This document shows, one piece after another, positions 1 to 7,491 of a DNA stretch of 49,803 nt. The notes beneath the pieces are model-generated. The model was not told the DNA's origin. It worked only from the letters and a program-made list of their open reading frames with translations, and made no database searches. The stretch is from an uncultured Desulfuromonadales bacterium. GTDB taxonomy: Bacteria; Desulfobacterota; Desulfuromonadia; Desulfuromonadales; Geopsychrobacteraceae. The translations under genes and the position numbers were made by a program. The stretch's first letter is position 1. Each line of letters starts with the position of its first letter. The stretch spans positions 1-49,803 of the forward strand of contig CAMYNC010000006.1 of the NCBI GenBank assembly GCA_947259685.1, read 5' to 3'.

Positions 1-54
1 GACTTCGGTTCTCAAAAAACTGCACTGCTGAATCCAACAAAATAAGAAGGTCAT

Positions 55-402
55 ATGAATCCTAACGAAACCGTCCAGATGAGACTCTACGACCTTTACC
101 CCGATATCGAAAGGCTCATGCTGTTTGTCGCCTTCGAGGAGGCGGATGCAGAGGCCGAACCGAACTACCAGCAAATTATCTTTACGGAGAATTCCGCCGC
201 GGCCTTCCGTCTGGAATGCTCTCGGGAAGAATGTGTCGCTGGAGGCTTTGACTATGAGCCGTTTATCGATGAGCTGATCCGCAGCAGTGAGCAACGGGCC
301 CAGGGCAAGATCGCCTGCCAGGGATCTCTCGGCAGCGGCGAAGAAGGTTTGTGCTGCGCGCTGCAGTCGGAGTACCGTATCATTATCCAGCGAAAGGCTT
401 GA
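55..402 (+). CDS. Hypothetical acidic protein, 115 aa
   Basis: I do not recognise this protein. It is a small, acidic, probably soluble protein with no signal peptide or membrane segment. A purine-rich AAGAAGG lies 4-5 bases before the ATG and supports the start. Five cysteines are present: two in a C-x4-C pattern near residues 55-60 and three near the C-terminus (a lone C, then a CC pair), followed by a beta-strand-like tail, so a metal- or disulfide-binding role is possible but unproven. The next gene runs the same way about 50 bases downstream, so the two may be co-transcribed. Confidence 0.75.
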   Translation: MNPNETVQMRLYDLYPDIERLMLFVAFEEADAEAEPNYQQIIFTENSAAAFRLECSREECVAGGFDYEPFIDELIRSSEQRAQGKIACQGSLGSGEEGLCCALQSEYRIIIQRKA

Positions 403-452
403 TTTTGTAGGGATCAGGGGTAGCTGTTTTGTCATCCTCAAAGGAGGGTTGT

Positions 453-1295
453 GTGCTCTATATCGTCCAACTGATCATCTCCGGAACGGTTGCCCCGCCG
501 CGGGTCTTGGCCGACCAAACCTGCGCCCAGGCGGCCTTCATCGCTCTGGTTCGCGAGCATCGCGCAGCCGATTTTGCGGAATACTGTGCCAGCGATGAGG
601 CTGACCCCGAGTCGTTTACCACGGCCAAGGCGTTCGCCGACACCAGGGTCGGAGAGGACATTCGCTTCTGCTACTGGGAACTGGCTCTTGAGGCCGGCGG
701 AGTTACAGCAAAACAGGTGCAGCTTCCTCCGCAAAGCAGGGAACCGATCCTGAAGGCTGCGGCTGAAACGCAGCAACACGTCTTGGGCGTCCAGACCGAA
801 CTGCGCAGCTTGACGGATAAGCTGACCGGCATGAGCCAGGAGCTCATCCGGTTGCAGAACCTGCTCGGCGACGATGAGGAAGTGGCGGGTTCAAATGAGG
901 CCTCTGGCGCGCCAGAGTTGTCCAAGTCAGTGCCGGAGGCGCTGGACGAAAAATACCAGACCGCCGAATGGCAAGGTTTCGTCCAGTCACTGATCCAGAT
1001 GTGTGGTGGAGATCGGGGAGAGTTTCCTCTCCTGTCCCGCCAGGACTGGCGCGAGGCGGTCTACGGTAACGACACCACGCTGCAGTATTGGGAATGGGTC
1101 GCAATAACCATCGACCAGTCGATAGAAAGAGCCAGGACCCATGGCTATGCCATCGAGGAGGATGGCGAGCAAAGCGGCCATTTCGCCTTCCTCACCCCGA
1201 CCGGGGAGCGCAGTTCAACCCTCTATGAAATGGAGGACCTGGCCTGGTGCGCCGCGGGACTGCACGCCACGCAAGAGGACAGCACTCAGGCCTGA
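453..1295 (+). CDS. Hypothetical protein with central coiled coil
   Basis: Unknown function. I place the start at GTG 453 because a perfect Shine-Dalgarno (AAAGGAGG, 440-447) ends five bases before it; an upstream TTG at 429 in the same frame would put that site inside the gene. The protein (about 280 aa) has an N-terminal globular part with CxSDE- and CYWE-like segments, then a heptad-rich helix (roughly residues 105-145), an acidic linker, and a C-terminal part rich in tryptophan and aromatic residues. No signal peptide or transmembrane helix is seen. The gene ends 19 bases from the convergent chromate transporter, leaving no room for a separate terminator. Confidence 0.7.
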   Translation: MLYIVQLIISGTVAPPRVLADQTCAQAAFIALVREHRAADFAEYCASDEADPESFTTAKAFADTRVGEDIRFCYWELALEAGGVTAKQVQLPPQSREPILKAAAETQQHVLGVQTELRSLTDKLTGMSQELIRLQNLLGDDEEVAGSNEASGAPELSKSVPEALDEKYQTAEWQGFVQSLIQMCGGDRGEFPLLSRQDWREAVYGNDTTLQYWEWVAITIDQSIERARTHGYAIEEDGEQSGHFAFLTPTGERSSTLYEMEDLAWCAAGLHATQEDSTQA

Positions 1296-1314
1296 GCGGC
1301 AGGAGTATTTCCTT

Positions 1315-2511
1315 TCAGAGCAAAGCAATGATAGCGCCCCCCAATCCTGTCGCTCCAACGACAATCCATGGCGGCATTTTCCACAACGTTAAAAGCCCGA
1401 ATGCGGCTAAGGCAAGAACGAAATCTCCCGCTGAGAGAATCCCGCTGCTCCAGACTGGATCGTAGAAAGCAGCCAATAATAAGCCGACAACTGCTGCATT
1501 AATCCCTACCAGTGCCTGTCTTACTCGAAGTTTCCTCCGCAATCCTTCCCAAAACGGGAGGATGCCAACGACTAGCAAAAAAGAGGGAACAAAGATTGCG
1601 AACAAGCAGAGCAGTCCGCCGACCCAGCCGTTGGGCACAGCCTCCATAGCTGCTCCCAAATAGGCGGAAAAGGTAAAGAGTGGCCCTGGCACAGCCTGGG
1701 CGGCACCATATCCAGCCAAAAACAGATCCTTACTGATCCAGCCTGAGTCGACGACTTCTGCCTGAAGTAAAGGCAGGACAACATGCCCACCACCGAAGAC
1801 CAGTGAGCCTGATCGATAGAAGCTGTCAGCAAGAGCGAGCGCCTGTGAGCTTCCCACTGCCAATACCGGTAGAATCATCAACAATCCGAAAAAGAGGCAG
1901 AGACTGCTGACTGCAATAAATTTACTGGGCGCGAAAAGATGAGGATCATGAGCAGTCGACTGTTCGTAGCGAAGGAAGAGCAAACCAAGAATCGCCCCAC
2001 CGATGATCACTGCCATTTGCCCTGGGACACCAGGCCAAGCCAAAGTAAGCATTGCAGCCAGGATAGCAACCGTTCCGCGAGGTTTATCCGGACACAGCGC
2101 TTTGGCCATTCCCCATATCGCCTGGGCGACGACCGCAACCGCCACGACTTTGAGTCCATGCAACCAGCCAACTTCGACGACAGATGCCTGTAGCGTTTTG
2201 ATTCCGTAGGCGAAAAGGATCAGTGCCAACGCGGAAGGGAGAGTAAAACCGGTCCAAGCTGCAAGTCCTCCGCGCAGCCCTGCCTGAGATATGCCAATGC
2301 CGATTCCAATCTGGCTACTGGCCGGTCCAGGTAAAAACTGACATAGCGCTACCAGATCCGCATATGTCTCTTCTTTTAAACAATTCCGTCTCGTGACAAA
2401 TTCGTCACGAAAATATCCCAGGTGGGCGACAGGTCCTCCGAAAGAGGTAAGTCCAAGTTTTAAAAATGTCAGGAATATCTGGCCGACAGAAAGTTTCGGA
2501 TTATCGTTCAT
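1315..2511 (-). CDS. chrA: Chromate transporter, CHR family (ChrA)
   Basis: Inner-membrane protein of 398 aa matching the two-domain (long-chain) CHR family, whose characterised members export chromate by proton coupling. The N-terminal half shows the family signatures: the GLTSFGGPVAHLGYFRDEF segment (residues about 20-38) and the CQFLPGPASSQ motif. The C-terminal half repeats them in weaker form: a GSLVFGGGHVVLPLL segment, then a GYGAAQAVPGPLFTFSAYLG stretch. About ten hydrophobic helices are visible. An AGAGAG-like ribosome site precedes the ATG. It stands alone, divergent from the signalling operon on the right. The substrate may be chromate or another oxyanion; the family call is secure. 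Confidence 0.95.
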   Translation of the reverse strand: MNDNPKLSVGQIFLTFLKLGLTSFGGPVAHLGYFRDEFVTRRNCLKEETYADLVALCQFLPGPASSQIGIGIGISQAGLRGGLAAWTGFTLPSALALILFAYGIKTLQASVVEVGWLHGLKVVAVAVVAQAIWGMAKALCPDKPRGTVAILAAMLTLAWPGVPGQMAVIIGGAILGLLFLRYEQSTAHDPHLFAPSKFIAVSSLCLFFGLLMILPVLAVGSSQALALADSFYRSGSLVFGGGHVVLPLLQAEVVDSGWISKDLFLAGYGAAQAVPGPLFTFSAYLGAAMEAVPNGWVGGLLCLFAIFVPSFLLVVGILPFWEGLRRKLRVRQALVGINAAVVGLLLAAFYDPVWSSGILSAGDFVLALAAFGLLTLWKMPPWIVVGATGLGGAIIALL

Positions 2512-3040
2512 AGAATTGCTCTCTTTTTCGAATGAATCGAACCCAATACCCCAGATACTCGCGACTTTGTCAAAGTTTAGCAGTTGCGATCCTTACCTGG
2601 GATTACCAGGACGCTCCTTCGTTCCACTTGCAAAAGCCTCTCACGCAGAGGTCGCAGAGCCCACAGAGAAAAATCCACCATCAAGCCTTATGGTTTCTCA
2701 GCGTTCTCTGCGTCTCGCCTCAAGGCGCCTACTTCTGGCGAGTGAGCATCCGCGAACGGGCGTGAGGTGATTATCTGTTCTCTGGTTATTGGTGGAGCGA
2801 AGTAGATAACCAGGAAAGTCTATTGTTCGAATGCACTGTACGCCTTTCCATAACGATTGTTTCTTTGCTACACCATGTCATAATGATTACTTCAAAACCA
2901 AATAAACTCGAAGGTCCGAATCGGTTGCAATGTAAGGCGCGTCGATTATAACTGAAGAGGTTGCAACCTGCCTGCGTTTTGTAAGTGATCAATAGAATCG
3001 GCTGGTGATTCCCACAAATAGAAAGATTGTTGCCCACGAA
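2512..3040. other. Intergenic region between chrA and the partner-switch operon
   Basis: I see no convincing gene here. It must carry the divergent promoters of chrA and the rsbW-like gene, although no clear -35/-10 pair stands out. A hairpin-forming repeat occupies 2643-2713. A short dyad (GGTTAT near 2784, ATAACC near 2807) lies further right. Confidence 0.5.
2643..2713. repeat. Intergenic inverted repeat of the 'ACGCAGAG' type
   Basis: The left arm begins ACGCAGAG (2643-2650) and the right arm ends CTCTGCGT (2706-2713), a perfect 8-bp pairing. Further partial pairing is possible between CAGAGAAA-like and TTTCTC-like stretches inside. The left arm also contains an internal direct repeat (CGCAGAG twice). 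It sits wholly between genes. It looks like a dispersed short palindromic element, but this window holds no second full copy to prove that. Confidence 0.5.
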
Positions 3041-3472
3041 ATGAAAAGTTACTGCGAATTTGACGCTCGCCTGGAAAGTTTGGCTAAGGTTAAAGAATTT
3101 CTTGCCGCCCAACTGGCAAACGAGCAACTCGATGCGGACACCCTTTTCGACTTCAATGTTGCGATTGAAGAAGTTTTCACCAATATCATCAAATATGGAC
3201 TGAAAAGACGGCAAGCCGACAGAATAAGTATACGGCTGAAGGTTGACGCCGAATCGCTTGAGGCTGAGGTCATAGATACCGGCATGGCTTTTAATCCTTT
3301 GAGCCTTAATGATCCCGACCTGGAGGTTCCTCCCGAAGACAGAAAGCTGGGTGGACTAGGCATCTACCTGATCAAGAAATTAATGGATGAAGTGCACTAT
3401 CGCAGGCTTGAAAAAAGAAATATTTTATCAATGAGGAAGAACCTTTCCCTTCACAGAGAAAAAAAGGAGTAA
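3041..3472 (+). CDS. RsbW-like anti-sigma factor / serine kinase (HATPase_c)
   Basis: Small GHKL-type ATPase, about 144 aa, of the anti-sigma-factor kinase family (RsbW/SpoIIAB). Such proteins bind a sigma factor or other target and phosphorylate a STAS partner. Visible ATP-lid signatures are the N-box (FNVAIEEVFTNIIKYG, early middle), the VIDTGMAFNP segment (G1 box, D-x-G) and the KLGGLGIYLIKKLMDEV segment (G2 box). The start at ATG 3041 agrees with the family N-terminus; an in-frame GTG at 3005 would add 12 residues and cannot be excluded, and neither has a strong ribosome site. The STAS gene starts 3 bases after the stop, so translation is coupled. No sigma factor gene is adjacent. Confidence 0.9.
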   Translation: MKSYCEFDARLESLAKVKEFLAAQLANEQLDADTLFDFNVAIEEVFTNIIKYGLKRRQADRISIRLKVDAESLEAEVIDTGMAFNPLSLNDPDLEVPPEDRKLGGLGIYLIKKLMDEVHYRRLEKRNILSMRKNLSLHREKKE

Positions 3473-3475
3473 GGC

Positions 3476-3844
3476 ATGTCGCTATCATTCAATCGTTCAG
3501 TAAAATCACCAGGGGTTATGATTCTCTCTGTCGGAGGGTCTCTCGATGCCAACACCTCTTCCGAACTGCAAACTGAAGTCACAAGTTTACTGAGCAATTC
3601 GCCACGAGGGCTGATATTCGATTTTGAACTGTTGGATTTTATCAGCAGCGCCGGCATTCGGGTGGTCTTGATGGCGCAAAAAGAGTTGAAGTCAAAAGGT
3701 GGCACTGTCATGATGGTGAACCTGCAGCCGCAGATCCGTAAGGTGTTCGATATCATCAAGGCACTGCCCGAGGCGGCGGTGTTCAGCAGCATCGAAGAAC
3801 TGGATACCTATCTGGCACATATGCAGGACAAACATCGCGAGTAA
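3476..3844 (+). CDS. Anti-sigma factor antagonist, STAS domain (RsbV/SpoIIAA-like)
   Basis: Single STAS-domain protein of 122 aa. The key loop reads DFISSAGIRVVL (residues about 57-68); the serine in the S-S-A-G motif is the expected phosphorylation site for the RsbW-like kinase. In the family, the unphosphorylated form binds the kinase and frees its target. GGAG lies 8 bases before the ATG, overlapping the end of the previous gene. Together with the preceding kinase and the following phosphatase it forms a complete partner-switch cassette. Confidence 0.93.
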   Translation: MSLSFNRSVKSPGVMILSVGGSLDANTSSELQTEVTSLLSNSPRGLIFDFELLDFISSAGIRVVLMAQKELKSKGGTVMMVNLQPQIRKVFDIIKALPEAAVFSSIEELDTYLAHMQDKHRE

Positions 3845-3929
3845 ATCATTTTAGATCGCTAGTCGACAACTCCCACCAAGTCCCCTCCCCTCCGATTAAC
3901 CTGAGCGGGTTGGAAAAGGACAGAGGCCC

Positions 3930-5843
3930 ATGAGCTTTCGGCGGAAACTTCTTATCCTGCTGCTAGTGGCAGCCCTTGTGCCTCTGCTGATCAATGGCCT
4001 GTTCCATCGGATCACCTTGCGCAAAATAAGCCAACAGCTGACCTCCGAAACCAGAAATGTGCTGCAGGACAACGCGACGCAACAGCTGCAGGCGTTGGTC
4101 AACCACCAAGCCCTGCTTTTGAAGCGAGATCGAGCTTTTCTATCGCAGGCCTTAGAGCTCCAGGCTCGAGAAGCCGAAAGGCTTCTCGCCAGGCAGGAGA
4201 TAACGGCTGTCGACAAACTGCCGGAGACATATCTTTATATTCAGCAGCAACGGCCGGAACTCTTTCACTGGCATGCCACCTACCTTGAGTCGGGACTAAA
4301 ATCGGTTTCTCCTGCAGATGCGTTCTCAGTGGACGAGCTGCCCTCCTGGTATCTCAGCAGCAAAAAGAACCATGCTGTAAGTTGGCAGCTCGCCCTTGAA
4401 AACGCGCAGTTGCAGTTTATCGTTGCGAAACCGATCAGTTGGCAAAACGGGGATTTTGCCGGGGTCACGGCAATCGCTGTGAAATACCAGCAACTGTTTA
4501 AAGACTGGCAACTTCCGCAGCCCTGGCAAGATCAGGGCAGACTGTTTATCGTCAGTATCGATCCCTTAACCACCAGCACACCAGGCAAATTAAAAGCTCT
4601 TCTTAAGATCATTTCCCCAGAGAAAGAGCAGGCGTCTGCTTTAAGCCCACAAACAGTTTTTGATGCGGCGGTAACAACAGACACGGTGAACGCGCTCATC
4701 GAAACGATGCAACAAAACCGCGCTGGCGTCCTTACGCATCGCTTTGCGAACCAAGAGTCGCTCTGGGTTTATGCCGCTGAGGCGACAGATGAACCCTTCC
4801 CCTTGTTGATTATTCCGCGTGAGCTGGTCAGCTTGCCGGCCAAGCAGGCCGCCGATTATGTTGAGGGGCAATTCATCAGCGGTCTAAAGTGGACCGCGCT
4901 GCTATCCATCGGAGTTCTGCTCTGGGTGATTATCACAGCGGTTTTCCGCGCCCGGGCGGTCACCGAGCCGTTAACTCAGCTTGCCCAGGCCGCGGAGCAA
5001 TTATCTCAAGGTGACTTTGCCACCCAAGTAGACATCCGCAGTAAGGATGAGTTTGAGGCCTTGGGAAAGGCTTTTAATCGTATCGGCCCGCAACTTAAAG
5101 AGAAACAGCAGATCAAACAGTCACTTGCCATCGCCAAGGATATCCAGCAACGGATATTGCCGACTGAAGCGCCACAACTGGATAATTTTGAACTGGCTGG
5201 TAGGCTTGACTACTGTGATGAAACCGGTGGTGATTATTACGATTACTTCAAAACAGGCTCTGGCAGATGGGGCCTGGCGGTTGGTGATGTGGTCGGTCAC
5301 GGAGTTGGGGCAGCGCTGCTGATGGCGTCTGCTGCTGGCATCCTGCATGCCGCTATCGCCAATGGGGAAGAGAACCTGGAAAACCTGTTTTCCAGCTTGA
5401 ACACTTTTCTCGAACAGGATGTCGGCGACACTCGTTTCATGACACTTTTTTTCGCCCTGGTTGATCCCGCTGAGCGTTCTTTTCACTGGCTTTCTGCCGG
5501 TCACGGGCCGATGTTCCTTTATCGCGCATGCAGCGCATCGGTTGAGGAGTTGACAGCGACAACCATGCCTTTGGGCGTGATGGATGATGTTGAATTCAGA
5601 CCGGTTCAGCAGACACAGTTGGCCAGTGGTGACATTTTCGCTATCGGAACTGATGGAATCTGGGAAACCAGCAATGCCGCAGGAGAATTGTTCGGTGAAG
5701 AGCGGTTTGGACAGCTGTTAATCGAGCTGGCGCAACAGTCGGCCGAAGAGATAATTGCTGCTATCCTGTTTGCAGTGGAAGAATTCCGCGGCGAAGCCCC
5801 CAAAGAGGATGATCTGACCTTGATCCTCCTGAAAGCGAAGTGA
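3930..5843 (+). CDS. Membrane SpoIIE-family protein phosphatase with HAMP (RsbU-like)
   Basis: 637-aa inner-membrane phosphatase predicted to dephosphorylate the STAS protein encoded just upstream. Layout: first membrane helix at residues about 5-25, a large extracytoplasmic sensor region (about 30-315), second helix about 318-340, a HAMP linker (TEPLTQLAQAAEQLSQGDF, about 344-392), then a SpoIIE/PP2C catalytic domain to the end. Metal-binding motifs are intact: ETGGDYYDYF, VGDVVGHGVGAALLMA, an AGHGP motif, GTDGIWETSN and a terminal EDDLTLILL. AGAGG precedes the ATG by 4 bases. The sensor region gives no recognisable ligand. The gene is 10 bases from the next one, so they are very probably co-transcribed. 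Confidence 0.93.
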   Translation: MSFRRKLLILLLVAALVPLLINGLFHRITLRKISQQLTSETRNVLQDNATQQLQALVNHQALLLKRDRAFLSQALELQAREAERLLARQEITAVDKLPETYLYIQQQRPELFHWHATYLESGLKSVSPADAFSVDELPSWYLSSKKNHAVSWQLALENAQLQFIVAKPISWQNGDFAGVTAIAVKYQQLFKDWQLPQPWQDQGRLFIVSIDPLTTSTPGKLKALLKIISPEKEQASALSPQTVFDAAVTTDTVNALIETMQQNRAGVLTHRFANQESLWVYAAEATDEPFPLLIIPRELVSLPAKQAADYVEGQFISGLKWTALLSIGVLLWVIITAVFRARAVTEPLTQLAQAAEQLSQGDFATQVDIRSKDEFEALGKAFNRIGPQLKEKQQIKQSLAIAKDIQQRILPTEAPQLDNFELAGRLDYCDETGGDYYDYFKTGSGRWGLAVGDVVGHGVGAALLMASAAGILHAAIANGEENLENLFSSLNTFLEQDVGDTRFMTLFFALVDPAERSFHWLSAGHGPMFLYRACSASVEELTATTMPLGVMDDVEFRPVQQTQLASGDIFAIGTDGIWETSNAAGELFGEERFGQLLIELAQQSAEEIIAAILFAVEEFRGEAPKEDDLTLILLKAK

Positions 5844-5853
5844 ACTGAGTCTT

Positions 5854-7461
5854 ATGAACACATTAACTCCTGCCCAAATCAGATTGTTACGTGACCTGCT
5901 GCTGGCTGCTTTGGTCGTTATCGGCCTAATTATCCTGCTGGTGGTTTACCTCAGCAATACCAGCCGTAAAGAATATTCCGAAGTCATTATCGCGCAGTCG
6001 AGTGAAAAGGTTTCATCAGAATTTACCAGCCGACTTGAGCCCTTCAATAAGAGTTTAAACATTCTGCAAAAATGGGGGCAGAGCGAACTGCCGACTTCGG
6101 AAAAGGCCCTGTCTCTCAAAACTGAACTGTTGAACAATCGGCTGATTCCGATTCTGGAAAACCTGGGGCACCAGAGTTTCTTCCACCTGGCGACCTCCCT
6201 CGGAACAGAATACCTTCTCTACCGCAAAGACCGGCACTGGTTGACCCGCTCAGTGAATATTGCCGAATGGGGAGCTCGGCAAAGATGGCAACGCTGGAAG
6301 CTATCAGGTGAGCTCGTCGAAGATTGGTGGACAGAAGAAAGCTATGATCCGCGCAAAGAATTCTGGTATCTCAAAGCATCGTCTGCGGATTCCGCACAAC
6401 CTGTCTGGAATGAACCCCAGAAGCATCCGATTGAGCAGCAGCCGAGTATCACCGGATCAAGCCATTGGCGGCATGGCGAAACACTTTTTGTCGTTGCCTT
6501 CGATATCCCGTTAAGGGAAATCCATCGCACGATATCCCAGCTGAAACCCACCGCCAACGGACTCTCCTTCATCGTGACAAATGACGGACGGGTCCTCTCG
6601 CCACTTTCACAGGTGACAACCCCGACTGAGAGCAGCCAGTTTTTCGTCCCCCCTTCCCAGGTAACGAATCAGGTCATCACCGCGGCCGCCTCAACCTGGC
6701 AACAGCAGACCGCTCCTCCCGATGAACCCTATTTTTTCAGCGTCGACAACAAGGGCTGGTGGGCAGGGTTCAAACCACTGGGCGACAAAGAACAGCCGCC
6801 GTTCTGGATGGGCATTGCCATTCCTGAAAGCGATTTCCTTGGAGATGTCAGTCAGCGACGGACCCTGTTATCCATCGTTCTGGCTCTGCTGGTCATCGCT
6901 GGTGGCTTGCTGATTCTGCAGATTGTCCGGCGACATAGCAAACAGCTGCAACAGGCTATTTATGATGCTTCGCAGCTCGCGGAAAAGTTACCGGGTTTGA
7001 TCGCCGAGGGCGAGAACTATCGCCAGGAATTCAAGTCAACGATGCGGCACAATCTACGCGAGGACAAGCCGGACAAAGGGATTGAAATGGCCTTTTTGAA
7101 GACAGTTGTCGCCTTCCTGAACAGCGAAGGCGGAACGCTGTTTGTCGGTGTTGCCGACGATGGCGAAATCCTCGGGCTTGCTGCCGATAATTTCGCCAAC
7201 GAGGACAAGTGCCGTCTGCATTTCAAAAACCTGCTCAATCAGCATATCGGCCTGGAATATTCGCGCTACATCCATTTGGAACTTATTACCCATGCGGAAA
7301 AACAGCTTGCCGTGGTGCAATGCGAAAAATCCCGGACGCCGGTATTTTTAAAAACCAAAAACGATGAGGAATTCTATATCCGCAGTGGCCCTTCCAGCAC
7401 CAAACTGACTGGAAGTAAGTTGTTGAAATATCTGGAACAACGCAAGCAAGCCAAGGGGTAA
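5854..7461 (+). CDS. Membrane sensor fused to AlbA_2 (Schlafen-type) domain
   Basis: 535-aa protein with an unusual architecture. An N-terminal membrane helix (residues about 13-33) is followed by an extracytoplasmic domain (about 35-330) that resembles a Cache-type sensor in size and position, then a second helix (about 337-358) and a short cytoplasmic linker. From about residue 386 to 515 comes an AlbA_2/Schlafen-type domain: E-x-K at the start (QEFKSTMR), VVAFLNSEGGTLFVGVADDGEILGL in the middle, and FYIRSGPSSTKL near the end. AlbA_2 domains are usually annotated as putative nucleic-acid or nucleotide binding. The gene is the last of the partner-switch operon, which suggests it senses the same stimulus or is an output. 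The function is inferred only from the domains. Confidence 0.85.
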   Translation: MNTLTPAQIRLLRDLLLAALVVIGLIILLVVYLSNTSRKEYSEVIIAQSSEKVSSEFTSRLEPFNKSLNILQKWGQSELPTSEKALSLKTELLNNRLIPILENLGHQSFFHLATSLGTEYLLYRKDRHWLTRSVNIAEWGARQRWQRWKLSGELVEDWWTEESYDPRKEFWYLKASSADSAQPVWNEPQKHPIEQQPSITGSSHWRHGETLFVVAFDIPLREIHRTISQLKPTANGLSFIVTNDGRVLSPLSQVTTPTESSQFFVPPSQVTNQVITAAASTWQQQTAPPDEPYFFSVDNKGWWAGFKPLGDKEQPPFWMGIAIPESDFLGDVSQRRTLLSIVLALLVIAGGLLILQIVRRHSKQLQQAIYDASQLAEKLPGLIAEGENYRQEFKSTMRHNLREDKPDKGIEMAFLKTVVAFLNSEGGTLFVGVADDGEILGLAADNFANEDKCRLHFKNLLNQHIGLEYSRYIHLELITHAEKQLAVVQCEKSRTPVFLKTKNDEEFYIRSGPSSTKLTGSKLLKYLEQRKQAKG

Positions 7462-7491
7462 AAATTTCCCCTCCCCTGCCCTTCACCAGAC

